In this document: piece by piece, positions 48,152-57,308 of the stretch | How positions within the stretch are numbered: position 1 is the first letter of the stretch | How the letters are laid out: each line of letters begins with the position of its first letter | Assembly: GCA_004553625.1 (NCBI GenBank) | Contig: SFKX01000005.1 | Location: 89,614 to 153,613, forward strand | Source: Clostridiales bacterium | GTDB taxonomy: Bacteria > Bacillota_A > Clostridia > Oscillospirales > Oscillospiraceae | DNA: 64,000 nt | Reading direction: 5' to 3' | Notes under the pieces: generated by a model | Told to the model about the DNA's origin: nothing | Seen by the model: the letters and a program-made list of their open reading frames with translations, nothing else | The model's database searches: none | Position numbers and translations under genes: made by a program

Positions 48152-50938
48152 CTAAAACAATATCTGATGCAGCATACTGGGGTATGCGTATCTTATGAGT
48201 TCATAGCCCATCCCCGCGGCGCCATATAAGAGATCCGGGCAGGCGACCTGGCGGAAGGCTGCGGGCAGGTATCTGTATCCGCCCTCCGCGTCCTTGCGCC
48301 GCTTCATGAAGGCCAACAGCCGGCCCGCGTGCTGGCGGCAGTCCGGCAGCGTCAGCAGAAAGTCCACTGCCGAGAGGTTGCCGCAGCAGAGGTGATCGCG
48401 GAAGAGCGGCTCGCGCCCAATGCAACAGCTCCTGGCTCGTTCCAGGTCCTCGTCCAGTTGCGGGGAACAAAGCCCGTTTCGTCTGCAGCACAGCAGCGCC
48501 TGACCGATGCCGGGCGCGCCCGAGCACAGTCCGTGCATGGCCTTGGAAACCACAGGCGAGCTTCTCAGATCCGGCCAGGTACCCAGCTTTTCCGAGTATA
48601 TCCCGTGTTCAAACGCCAGCGCGGCCTCCGCCGCCTTGCGGCATTGCCCGTCGTCCAGTATCCGTGCCGCGCCTGACAGAGCCGCGGCTATGCCCGCCAT
48701 GCCGTGACCCGCTCCGCTTATCGGCCGTTTCTTATCCAGGGTGTCCCAGAGCAGCTGGCCCTTGTACTTCAGCGTCCGGCCTCCGAGCAGCCGCTCCGCC
48801 GTCCGCCTTATATTCAAAAGCACCTGCTCTGAGCCCGTCGCGTCATACGCCCGGCACAGCTCCAGCAGCAGCCCTGCCGCCCCGGAGTAGACGTCCAAGC
48901 AGTGCGAGTTCTCGATATCCACCTTCCTGAGCTGTGCGAGCAGCCGCCGCTTGAGCTCGTATGCCCGGCCGCTGCCCAGGCCGCGTTCCATGATATCCAG
49001 CGCCCGGAGAACTCCCGCAAGGCCGTCGGACATCCCGGTCTGCAGCGCATTCTCTGGTATGTATGCCGCTTCTTCCAGCAGCCTGGCCGCGGTCTCGAGC
49101 TGCTGGAGGCAGATATCCGCCAGCTCCGCGGCTCTTCCGGCAGTCTCGCCGCCGAGGGCGTGCACTGCAGCAAAAAACGCTCCCATGCCCGCCGCGCCCC
49201 GGAAGAAAGCCGGCTTTGCAGGCACAAGATTCATCCCCCGTTCCGACATGGCCAGCCACGACGCCTTCCCTCCGGGTCCTGTCAGCAGCATATCGTCCAG
49301 CTGCCGGAAGAGTTCCAGCGCCTCCGCCTCTGCCTGTTCCCGGCTCATCGGCTCAATGCCCGAAAGTTCCGGAGCGGCCTCCTGCCGCAGCTGCGCGGGT
49401 ATCACCGCCCGGGCGATCCCCTGTTTCAGCAGACCCAGCTCGAAGTGCTTCTCCGCCGGGGACAGCCTGCCTATGCGCTCCTGCGCATTCTCCACCGCGC
49501 TCAGGCGGAAAAAGTCCTCCGCCACCACACGGCCGCTGCCGTCCATGAGCGCGTGGCCGCCGCCCTTGGCACTGAAATAGGGGATGTCTCCCTCGAGCAG
49601 GCATTCCCCCTCCCAGCGGGCGATGGGCAGAAGCTGTTCCGCTCCGCGCTGCCGGAACGCCGATTCCAAACGCCGGAGCTCCGCCGCCCGACGTTCCTCC
49701 GAGCGCAGCGCAGGGGCGCTGTATAGTCCGGACAGCAGTCTCGCATAGATATCCGTATTCCTTATGAGATTTCTGACCGTGACGTCCGAAAAGCCCTCTA
49801 TGTCCCGTAGCAGCCGGCCTCTAAGCCGGATGCAGCGGTCATAGCCCTCGGAAAAGCCCTCCAGGAACACCTTTTCAAAGCCCTCCACCGTGAGCTTTTT
49901 CCCATTTTGCACTGGTTCGCAGTGCGTCCTGTCGGAGTCGTCCAGCAGCACGCTCAGCTCCCGGCCGCCAGACCGCTGCGGCAGCAGGCTGCTGGGTATA
50001 AGCGAGCGGTTCGCATCGTAGAGAAAGCCCCCCTCCTCCGTCGCCAGCTCTGGAAACGCCCGCTTATCATCAAAGACCCGCGGTACCGGCGAGAGCACCG
50101 TCTCGATATCCACCAGCACAGGGAATCCCCCGCTGCATATCCAGTTTTCCGAATGCAGGTCGCTGCCGCCCAGGGCCTGCATCAGCGCGCAGGCCCCGCC
50201 GAAGCGGCGGTAAAACAGCTCCGTCTCGGCCGCGGATCCGACCTCGTCCGGCCCAACATATTCGCTCCAGCCGTAGCTCCCGCCATCTATGCAGTCGGGG
50301 ACACGGAGGATATCCTGGAACCCGTGTCCGACCAGCGCCCGGAACCTCAGGTCTATTCCGCAGTCGCGGGGCTTATACACGAACTGCCCTCGCCGGGTGC
50401 CTACAACGCAGGTGCTCCGGCCGTGAAAGTGCAGGTCGCCGGAGCCTCCCCGGAGCTCCATCACCGCTCCGAAGTCCTCTCCCCCGAAAAAACGGCGGCA
50501 TATCTCCGGCCGGTCCCTTCGGAGTCTTGTGAAAAGCTCGAGGCACGCCTGCGTGAAGAGCTCCGTCCGGCAGTCCAGCAGTCCCCGCAGAGGGGGATAT
50601 TTTTCAAAGATACACCCGCCGCCCGTCCGCTCCAGCTCACGCAGTAGTTTCTCCGACGCGGCCGCCTTCATATCCATCGTTGCCAGCCCAGGGTCGAGCG
50701 CCATGAACGGGGCGGCCTCTACTATGAGGGCGTTCTTCTCCGCCTTAAAGACATCCGCGCATATGTACCTCAGCCGGTCCAGCAGGGCCTCAAGGCACTG
50801 CTGCGCCGCCTTTTCCGTCACGAGCCCATCCCTGCCCAGTTCGGCCTTCAGGCTATCCCACGCTCTTTCCGTCCACGGGAGCAGAAACAGCGCCTCCTGC
50901 CCATCCTCCGGCAAATTGAGTTGTTTCCTGTTGAGCAT
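48152..50938 (-). CDS. lanM: class II lanthionine synthetase (LanM) with CCG cyclase motif
   Basis: 928 residues. The N-terminal DUF4135 dehydratase (FVYKPRDCGIDLRF, and GGSDLHSENWI...VLVDIETVLSP) phosphorylates and eliminates Ser/Thr. The C-terminal LanC cyclase has GAGHGMAGIAAAL, LCSGAPGIG and LCCGN. The last motif replaces the usual CHG with CCG, the hallmark of ProcM-like, substrate-tolerant LanM enzymes with three zinc-binding cysteines. ATG 50938 is chosen because the frame upstream overlaps the transporter gene. It makes dehydroamino acids and thioether rings in the Nif11-leader precursor. Confidence 0.92.
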   Translation of the reverse strand: MLNRKQLNLPEDGQEALFLLPWTERAWDSLKAELGRDGLVTEKAAQQCLEALLDRLRYICADVFKAEKNALIVEAAPFMALDPGLATMDMKAAASEKLLRELERTGGGCIFEKYPPLRGLLDCRTELFTQACLELFTRLRRDRPEICRRFFGGEDFGAVMELRGGSGDLHFHGRSTCVVGTRRGQFVYKPRDCGIDLRFRALVGHGFQDILRVPDCIDGGSYGWSEYVGPDEVGSAAETELFYRRFGGACALMQALGGSDLHSENWICSGGFPVLVDIETVLSPVPRVFDDKRAFPELATEEGGFLYDANRSLIPSSLLPQRSGGRELSVLLDDSDRTHCEPVQNGKKLTVEGFEKVFLEGFSEGYDRCIRLRGRLLRDIEGFSDVTVRNLIRNTDIYARLLSGLYSAPALRSEERRAAELRRLESAFRQRGAEQLLPIARWEGECLLEGDIPYFSAKGGGHALMDGSGRVVAEDFFRLSAVENAQERIGRLSPAEKHFELGLLKQGIARAVIPAQLRQEAAPELSGIEPMSREQAEAEALELFRQLDDMLLTGPGGKASWLAMSERGMNLVPAKPAFFRGAAGMGAFFAAVHALGGETAGRAAELADICLQQLETAARLLEEAAYIPENALQTGMSDGLAGVLRALDIMERGLGSGRAYELKRRLLAQLRKVDIENSHCLDVYSGAAGLLLELCRAYDATGSEQVLLNIRRTAERLLGGRTLKYKGQLLWDTLDKKRPISGAGHGMAGIAAALSGAARILDDGQCRKAAEAALAFEHGIYSEKLGTWPDLRSSPVVSKAMHGLCSGAPGIGQALLCCRRNGLCSPQLDEDLERARSCCIGREPLFRDHLCCGNLSAVDFLLTLPDCRQHAGRLLAFMKRRKDAEGGYRYLPAAFRQVACPDLLYGAAGMGYELIRYAYPSMLHQILF

Positions 50939-50979
50939 CGCCACAGGCCCTGCCTCCAAACTCAAATATCGGCCGCCTT

Positions 50980-53181
50980 TTACGACTTCCCCGCCTGAGC
51001 GCCGTCCAGTCTCTGCCTGGCTACAAGTTCGGCAAAGGATCCGCCCGCCGCAAGCAGCTCCTCGTATGTGCCGTCCTCGATAATCTTGCCCTGGTCCAGC
51101 ACGAGTATCCGGTCGCACCGCCGGATAGTAGACAGTCTGTGGGCTATGACGATCCTGGTGCACTTGAGGCGGCCGAGCGAGTCCGACACAGTCTTCTGCG
51201 TCAGATTGTCCAGCGCGCTCGTGGCCTCGTCAAACATCAGAATCCTGGGCTTGGGCGCTATCGCCCTTGCTATCATGAGCCTCTGTCTCTGTCCGCCGGA
51301 AATGCCGCCCGAGCCCTCGGAGATGAGCGTATGCATACCCATCGGCATTCTCCTTATATCGTCCGCGATCCCCGCCATCTCCGCGGCTTCCCAGGCGCTG
51401 TCCATCGTAAGCCACGGCGCGGAAATGACGATATTGGAGTAGATGTCGCCCTGGAACAGCTTGCCGTTCTGCATTACGACGCCTATCTTGCTCCGGAGCG
51501 ACTTGAGGTCTATCGTGTCGAGATCCCGTCCGTCGTAATACACCGCGCCCTTCTGCGGCTTTTCAAAACCCAGCATCAGCCGCATGAGCGTGGACTTGCC
51601 GCAGCCGGTCTTGCCGACGACGGCCACATACTGCCCCGGCCTTATCTTGAGGCTCAGGTCGTCCAGTACCCAGGGCATGTTCTCACTGTACCGGAACGAC
51701 ACGTTGTTCAGCTCCACCGCGCCTGACACCCGGGTTATGACCTGTTTGTCCTCCGCTATCTCCGGCACGGTCTCTAGTATTGGCTTCACTATATCCAGCA
51801 CCGGCCTTATCTGCGCTATGGTGTGCGCGACGCCAGAAAGGGACATGAACGCGCCCGTCACCATACCATAGGCCGTGTTGAAGGCGTAGTAGTCCGCGAC
51901 GCCGACGTTGTTCTTCACCGCCAGATAGTACATGGCTATGGTACCCGCAAGGCTGATGCCCGTGCTTATCACGGAGTTCACCTTGAGGAACAGCGGCGGG
52001 TTGAAGCTGAGCTCCGCCGACTTGGCGTAGAGCTTGCCCCAGTGGGCAAAGGCCCGCTTTTCAGCGCCGGAGAGCTTGATCTTCTGCACTCCTGAGATGA
52101 GCGCGTAGCTCACGCCGCTCTCCTTGACTGCGGCTTCCATCTGCCTCTTCGTGTTCCTCGCCTGAACCAGCGTGGTCACAATGGAAAGCAGCAGCGTTGC
52201 AAAAATCACCAGCAACGCCGGCGCGACCAGTGAGGGTGCGTATATAAATATCTGGGACAGGTACGTCAGGGAAAACACCGAGGTCAGCCCCGTGGAGAGC
52301 ACAGCCGACACCATAAGCCCGCATATGTCGTTTATGTACTCCGTACGCTGGTAGAGCTCGCCCGAACTGTATTTTTTGAAGAAGCTGGCGGGCAGCGACA
52401 AAATGCGCATCATGGCTGCGGACTGCACCGAGATCTCCAGCTTGGTGCTTATCCGTGCCATGAGCAGCAGCTGGACGGACTTCATCAGCGCCGTGCTTAT
52501 CGCCACGCAGATGAGGAAGATCAGCATTGCGGCGACCAGTCTCACGCTGCCGCTTTCCACAACGTCGGAAAACACGATGTTGTTCAGCTTCGGCCCCAGC
52601 AGTCCCAGCAGCGTCACGGCCAGGGTCGCAAGGCCGATCAGGACCAGGTCCGCCGTTTGCAGGCACTCGGCCATATAGCGCAGCAGGCTGGATGTGTTCA
52701 TTTTCTCCAGTGGGAAGGGTTTGTAAAAGCAGATGGCCTCCTCGTCGAACAGTTCTTCGTTCTTCGGACCCACCTTTTCATATTTGCCGCTTTTGCGGTC
52801 GAAAAATCTATAGCCCGAAAGTCCGGACGGGATGAGCGCAGCGATCCCGCCGTCGTCTTTCCTCACCGCGAGCATGGCGCCCATGGCGTCCTTATACCAG
52901 CCCTTTTCCAAGCGCACCGTCCTGCGCATCACGCCGTAGGGCCGCATGAGGTACTCCAGCTGCTCATTGATGTCCGTGATGTTCTTCGGCGGCTCACGGA
53001 ACTTTATGTGGTAAAACTCCAGGATGCCGCCTATGGCGTCGCTTGCCGCGCGGCGATCGCTTTTCAGCGCATCGGAGAATCCCCTGCCCGCGACCGCCCC
53101 GGCAATGTCGGCAAAGCTGTCTGCAAAGACCTCGTCGTCGCTGAGCTTGCGCTGCCTTATCTGTTCATCAAACCAACCCAT
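50980..53181 (-). CDS. NHLP-family ABC exporter, permease/ATPase without peptidase domain
   Basis: 733 residues. An N-terminal cytoplasmic domain of about 170 residues (no C39 Cys/His) is followed by six TM helices (about 180-440) and an ABC ATPase (Walker A VGKTGCGKST, signature SGGISGGQRQR, Walker B RILMFDEATSALD). This fits the second ABC subunit of NHLM/NHLP bacteriocin systems. It lies 11 bp from the peptidase-containing ABC gene; the two may form a heterodimer. It precedes lanM with a 41-bp gap. Confidence 0.88.
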   Translation of the reverse strand: MGWFDEQIRQRKLSDDEVFADSFADIAGAVAGRGFSDALKSDRRAASDAIGGILEFYHIKFREPPKNITDINEQLEYLMRPYGVMRRTVRLEKGWYKDAMGAMLAVRKDDGGIAALIPSGLSGYRFFDRKSGKYEKVGPKNEELFDEEAICFYKPFPLEKMNTSSLLRYMAECLQTADLVLIGLATLAVTLLGLLGPKLNNIVFSDVVESGSVRLVAAMLIFLICVAISTALMKSVQLLLMARISTKLEISVQSAAMMRILSLPASFFKKYSSGELYQRTEYINDICGLMVSAVLSTGLTSVFSLTYLSQIFIYAPSLVAPALLVIFATLLLSIVTTLVQARNTKRQMEAAVKESGVSYALISGVQKIKLSGAEKRAFAHWGKLYAKSAELSFNPPLFLKVNSVISTGISLAGTIAMYYLAVKNNVGVADYYAFNTAYGMVTGAFMSLSGVAHTIAQIRPVLDIVKPILETVPEIAEDKQVITRVSGAVELNNVSFRYSENMPWVLDDLSLKIRPGQYVAVVGKTGCGKSTLMRLMLGFEKPQKGAVYYDGRDLDTIDLKSLRSKIGVVMQNGKLFQGDIYSNIVISAPWLTMDSAWEAAEMAGIADDIRRMPMGMHTLISEGSGGISGGQRQRLMIARAIAPKPRILMFDEATSALDNLTQKTVSDSLGRLKCTRIVIAHRLSTIRRCDRILVLDQGKIIEDGTYEELLAAGGSFAELVARQRLDGAQAGKS

Positions 53182-53192
53182 TGCAGCGCCCC

Positions 53193-55382
53193 CTATTCAT
53201 TCGAGATGAGGCGCGTATAGGCCCCGCCCAGCGTATACAGTTCCTCGTGTGTGCCGCGCTCCACCACCTTGCCGTGGTCCAGCACGATTATCTCGTCGCA
53301 GTCCCGGATCGTGGACAGCCTGTGCGCCGCCACGATGCAGGTGATGCCCCTGTCCTTTATAGACTTGACGACCTCATACTCCGTCTTTGCGTCGAGCGCG
53401 CTCGTCGCCTCGTCCAGAATGATGATCGTAGGGTCCTGCGCCAGCACTCGGGCGATCTCCATGCGCTGCCTTTGCCCGCCGGAGAAGTCCTTGCCGCCCT
53501 CTGTGATCCTGTAGTTATAGCCGCCGTCGCGCTGCATAATGTCCTCATGCAGGCTTGCATCCCGGGCAGCCAGGATCATCTCGAAGTCCTCGATCGAGTT
53601 GTCCCACATCTTAATGTTGTTGGCTATCGTGTCTTCAAAGAGTATGATATTCTGGTCAACGACTGCGAGGGAACCTGTAAAGACGCTCCGGTCAATCTCG
53701 CGGATCGGTTTGCCGTCAAAGAGTATTTCGCCGCTCCACGGCTGGTACAGCCCTGAAATGAGCTTGGACAGCGTGCTCTTGCCGCAGCCTGAAGAGCCGA
53801 CAAACACCACCCGGCTTCCCGGCTCGAGCGTCAGATCAAAGCCCTCAATAAGCGGCGCGTCCAGCTTCGAGTACCCGAACGTTACGTTCTTCATGACCAC
53901 GCTGCCGGAGAGCTTGTCGTACTCGACGCCGTCCTCCAGCTTCGTCTCGGTCTCGTACACCACGTCCTCGGGATACTGCATGACATCCTCGACGCGCTCC
54001 ATCTGCGTGCGCATCTCCTGAACAGTCTGCCCCGCCGTTACTATGGTCATCGCAGGCTGGCTGAAGTTGCTGAGGAAGCCCTGAAACGCCAGGATCATGC
54101 CCGCCGTGAACTCCCCGTTGATGGTCAGCCAGACACCGGCCATCATGACCGCGCTGTTAGTTATGGACGAAACCAGGGCGGGGAGCGCGCCCAGGTACTG
54201 GTCGAGCTTCTCATAGCGCACCTTCTGGGTGTTGACGCTGGCCTGATATCCTGCCCATTTTTCGAAAAAGCCGTTTTCCGCGCCGCTGGACTTGATCGTC
54301 TCGATCATCTCGATGCCCGCAACGGTAGCGCCCGCCAGTTTGCCCGAGTCCCTGAGCTGCACTCTTGTGATATTTACGCGCTTTTTGGAGATGAGCCGTG
54401 ATAGGCTCAGGTTGATGACTATGGACGCCACGCCTATGAGCGTCAGCAGCACGCTGTACCGAAACATTACGATGAGATAAAACAGCATGAGCGCGGCGTT
54501 TATGGCCAAGGGGGCAAACACATTCGCCATGCTGGCTGCGATCGCGGCGTTGGCATTCTGCCTCTGCTGGATATCGCCCGCCATGCGCTGCGAGAAGAAG
54601 TCCATCGGCATTTTTAGAATCTTCCACATGAAGGCGGTGCTGCCTACGATGGCCAGTTTGCCGTTGATCCTCATTGTATATACGGCCTTTATCCACTCAA
54701 CTACCAGCCTTACCATGCCGAACAATGCGAGAGCCAGGGTGAATCCACCAAGCCAGTCTGCGTTCTCTCCGGTCAGCAGGCGGTCGAGGAAGATGTACGA
54801 GAACACGCTGTATATGATCCCTATCACGGAGGTGATAAAAGTCGTCAGCAGCAGGAACACGACGGCCGCTGCCGCGCCGTCCAGTCGTTTCCGGGCGAAC
54901 TCGAGTACCGACTTGGGTCTGCCGCCGGGCCGGAAGTCCTCACCGGGCTCAAACATCAGGCATATCCCTGTAAACGCCTTGTCAAAGACCTCCATGGATA
55001 CCGAGCATCTGCCCTTTGCCGGGTCATTCAGTACGGCCTTGTTGCCCTTGAACCCGTCGAGCACAACAAAATGATTGAAGTTCCAGTGTATTATGCAGGG
55101 GAATCTGCCCTGCTTTTTCAGCGTGTCCGGCTCGAAGCGGTAGCCTTTCGCGGTCAGGCCGTAGCCCCTGGCGGCCTTGAGCACGTTCTTGGCGTTTGAG
55201 CCGTCCCTGGAGACACCGCAGTCGGCACGCACCTGCTCAAGGGCTACCCATTTGCCGTAATATGCCAACACCATTGCCAGACTGGCGGCGCCGCACTCCA
55301 GTGCCTCCATCTGCATGACCACCGGGACTTTGGCCAGCCCCTTCTCAACGGGTTTTTTGACCTTTCTCTTCGTATCTGCCAT
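53193..55382 (-). CDS. NHLP-family peptidase/permease/ATPase bacteriocin exporter
   Basis: 729 residues. The N-terminal C39 peptidase (about 20-155) has catalytic Cys30 (QMEALECGAAS) and His in WNFNHFVVLDG, with LNDPAKG, so it should cut the Gly-Gly leader. Six TM helices (about 175-440) and an ABC ATPase (GSSGCGKST, DFSGGQRQR, IIILDEATSALD) follow. ATG 55382 has GAGGCGGCGC upstream; the frame upstream belongs to the overlap with the adaptor gene. It processes and exports the lanthipeptide. Confidence 0.93.
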   Translation of the reverse strand: MADTKRKVKKPVEKGLAKVPVVMQMEALECGAASLAMVLAYYGKWVALEQVRADCGVSRDGSNAKNVLKAARGYGLTAKGYRFEPDTLKKQGRFPCIIHWNFNHFVVLDGFKGNKAVLNDPAKGRCSVSMEVFDKAFTGICLMFEPGEDFRPGGRPKSVLEFARKRLDGAAAAVVFLLLTTFITSVIGIIYSVFSYIFLDRLLTGENADWLGGFTLALALFGMVRLVVEWIKAVYTMRINGKLAIVGSTAFMWKILKMPMDFFSQRMAGDIQQRQNANAAIAASMANVFAPLAINAALMLFYLIVMFRYSVLLTLIGVASIVINLSLSRLISKKRVNITRVQLRDSGKLAGATVAGIEMIETIKSSGAENGFFEKWAGYQASVNTQKVRYEKLDQYLGALPALVSSITNSAVMMAGVWLTINGEFTAGMILAFQGFLSNFSQPAMTIVTAGQTVQEMRTQMERVEDVMQYPEDVVYETETKLEDGVEYDKLSGSVVMKNVTFGYSKLDAPLIEGFDLTLEPGSRVVFVGSSGCGKSTLSKLISGLYQPWSGEILFDGKPIREIDRSVFTGSLAVVDQNIILFEDTIANNIKMWDNSIEDFEMILAARDASLHEDIMQRDGGYNYRITEGGKDFSGGQRQRMEIARVLAQDPTIIILDEATSALDAKTEYEVVKSIKDRGITCIVAAHRLSTIRDCDEIIVLDHGKVVERGTHEELYTLGGAYTRLISNE

Positions 55383-55390
55383 GCGCCGCC

Positions 55391-55849
55391 TCAGTTCCAC
55401 AGAAACGACATTGGGGAGACGCTTTCCACAACGATCTCAGCTTGATATATGCCGTCGCTGACAGATCCGCTCAACTCTGAGATGTATCCATACTGCCCGG
55501 CGCCGAACCCCGCCTCCGGAGCATAGTCGTAAAGTTTTGTCTCTTGTGAAGAAATGCTCGTGATGCTAAGTTCCCTTTCACTGACGCGAACGGTCATGCC
55601 GACCTCCACCTTGGCGATGTAAGATGTATCACAGCAGCAAACAGCTGTGCCGTTTTTGCTTATGACCACTGCGGGAACAGTGGTCTCCAGCCTTCCCCAT
55701 ATCCCCCAGACACAGGCCCCTATAAGCAGAACTATCACCGCCGCAAGGATGATCCAGATCCCTGGAGACGATACCTTGACATAGTCATTTAGCTGCTCAG
55801 GCGAAGAAACTCTTTCAAGACTATTTTTCCTAAACAACTTGTTGTCCAT
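55391..55849 (-). CDS. short HlyD-like NHLP secretion adaptor
   Basis: 152 residues. MDNKLFRKNSLERVSSPEQLNDYVKV, one TM helix (about 31-55) and the start of a HlyD-type barrel domain (RLETTVPAVVISKNGTAVC, AKVEVGMTVRVSERE) match NHLP secretion proteins. It lacks the long coiled coil and ends at PMSFLWN, so it is much shorter than the usual 280 or more residues. No frameshifted remainder is visible downstream, where the peptidase ABC gene starts at once. GGAGG precedes the ATG. It is the first gene of the cluster. Confidence 0.75.
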   Translation of the reverse strand: MDNKLFRKNSLERVSSPEQLNDYVKVSSPGIWIILAAVIVLLIGACVWGIWGRLETTVPAVVISKNGTAVCCCDTSYIAKVEVGMTVRVSERELSITSISSQETKLYDYAPEAGFGAGQYGYISELSGSVSDGIYQAEIVVESVSPMSFLWN

Positions 55850-56032
55850 ATTGTGGCCTCCAACGCTAACAGAACACGGAAAGAAGTTCATAATTTTTAA
55901 TTTATAATACCATCTGCCTATGTGGTGTCAAGAGTTTTCCACAAATTGATTGGTCTGCTCTTATGTAGGCGCAGACGCCTTGGACAGTTTAATACAAAGG
56001 TATTAGACGTGCGGTTATGCGTTCAGAATTTG

Positions 56033-56090
56033 CAAAACGTGATCATGGAGGTCGAGAAGCGCCGGTTTGGAACCGCTTATTCGTAAAATG
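56033..56090 (+). repeat. degenerate copy of the tRNA-Pro att region
   Basis: CAAAACGTGA-N2-ATGG (56033-56048) matches the left edge of attR. From ATGG to the following AAAAGTCCTG hairpin is exactly 46 bp, as at attL, with scattered identities between. Probably a decayed att site of an older element. Confidence 0.45.
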
Positions 56091-56126
56091 AAAAGTCCTG
56101 AAACCGTGTGATTTCAGGACTTTTTT
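56091..56126 (+). terminator. terminator hairpin resembling that after tRNA-Pro
   Basis: AAAAGTCCTGAAA... pairs with ...TTTCAGGACTTTT, followed by TTATTTTT; nearly the same as 20595-20630. Confidence 0.65.
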
Positions 56127-56259
56127 ATTTTTCCGTCCAATCGCGGGGCGTATTTGCAAATCTGGGTTTTTATTTAGTAAAATTTTAGTAAAATATATTG
56201 ATTTCATGTCGAGGCCTGTTATAATTGAGCCAGATAGTTCGATTTTTAGGGGGATTCTA

Positions 56260-57237
56260 ATGGCGACCATTAAAGACGTTGCTCAGGCTGCGCAGGTGTC
56301 GGCGGCGGCTGTCTCCAGAGTTTTGAATAAGGATGACAGTATCTCCGTCAGCCCCGAGGTGAGAACGCGCATATTCCAGGCCGCGCATACGCTCGGTTAC
56401 GTTTCGCCCCGGCAGCGCCGCGCCGCCGAGCACAAGACCCACCTCGTCATCGGAGTCGCAGATTGGCGCATCGTCCGCCCGGACAGGCAAAACGTACGCC
56501 TCGCCTCCCTCAGCTGCCTAGTCCAGATGATGACCGATAGATACGACGTCTCCTTCACCCGCCTCGACTTCGGCCAGCCGCAGAAGGTGGACGGCGTCAT
56601 CGCCCTCAGCGCCTGCACGCCGGAGGAGATAGACTTTCTCCGCTCGCTCAGCTTCGCCATCGTGTTCGTGAACTCCGGACAGAGCAGCTACGAGTTCGAC
56701 CAGGTCCAGGTCGATTTCAAAAAAGGCCAGGAGCAGATGACGGAATACCTGCTCGACCGCAAGCAGTACAAAAGCCTCGGCTACATCGGCGGGATATACG
56801 AGGGCCAGAACTGGCGAATCGGCGTCAACCGTCTCGAGGGCCTCAAAGGTATCCTCTCCGCGCGGAACGCATATGACGAGCGCTTTTTCCATATCGGCGA
56901 GATCAGCCGCGAGAGCGGCTATGCACTGGCGAAACACGCCGTGGAGACCGGCGCCCTGCCCGAAGCCGTCCTGCTCGGCAGCGACGAGGTCGCTGAGGGC
57001 GCGCTCGAGGCCTTTCGAGAGCTCCGCGTCCGGGTCCCGAAAGACGTTGCAGTCGTCATTTACCACGATATACAGACGCTGGAGAGCAAGTGGCCCACCG
57101 GCACCTGTATCGAGATGTACCCGGACTACGTCTGGGAAAGCGCGCTCGACCTGCTCTTCGGCAGGATAAGCCAGCGGCGAAGCCAGGCCGTCACCGTTAT
57201 GATGCCGCCGCACCTCAAAATAGGGGATACCGCCTGA
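56260..57237 (+). CDS. LacI-family transcriptional regulator
   Basis: 325 residues. An N-terminal LacI HTH (TIKDVAQAAQVSAAAVSRVLN, 3-23) precedes a periplasmic-binding-protein-like sensor (LVIGVADWRIV, KVDGVIALSA, LGYIGGIYEGQ, EAVLLGSDEVAEGALEAFREL). ATG 56260 follows AGGGGGATTCTA. It stands 71 bp before the PhnD-type gene on the same strand, so it likely controls the transporter-phosphatase operon. The ligand could be a sugar or nucleoside rather than phosphonate (inference from family). Confidence 0.88.
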   Translation: MATIKDVAQAAQVSAAAVSRVLNKDDSISVSPEVRTRIFQAAHTLGYVSPRQRRAAEHKTHLVIGVADWRIVRPDRQNVRLASLSCLVQMMTDRYDVSFTRLDFGQPQKVDGVIALSACTPEEIDFLRSLSFAIVFVNSGQSSYEFDQVQVDFKKGQEQMTEYLLDRKQYKSLGYIGGIYEGQNWRIGVNRLEGLKGILSARNAYDERFFHIGEISRESGYALAKHAVETGALPEAVLLGSDEVAEGALEAFRELRVRVPKDVAVVIYHDIQTLESKWPTGTCIEMYPDYVWESALDLLFGRISQRRSQAVTVMMPPHLKIGDTA

Positions 57238-57308
57238 TGGATTGCAGGAGGCTCAGCCTCTTACAATAGATAGATCGACCTTTACAATTAAATTTAAGGA
57301 GGAACATC

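Larger units (their letters stand above)
55850..56259. other. gene-free junction with degenerate att-like scar
   Basis: No coding sequence supported. It holds the upstream region of the lanthipeptide operon, the att-like sequence (56045-56090), a terminator hairpin (56091-56126) and the LacI-type gene leader. Confidence 0.5.
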
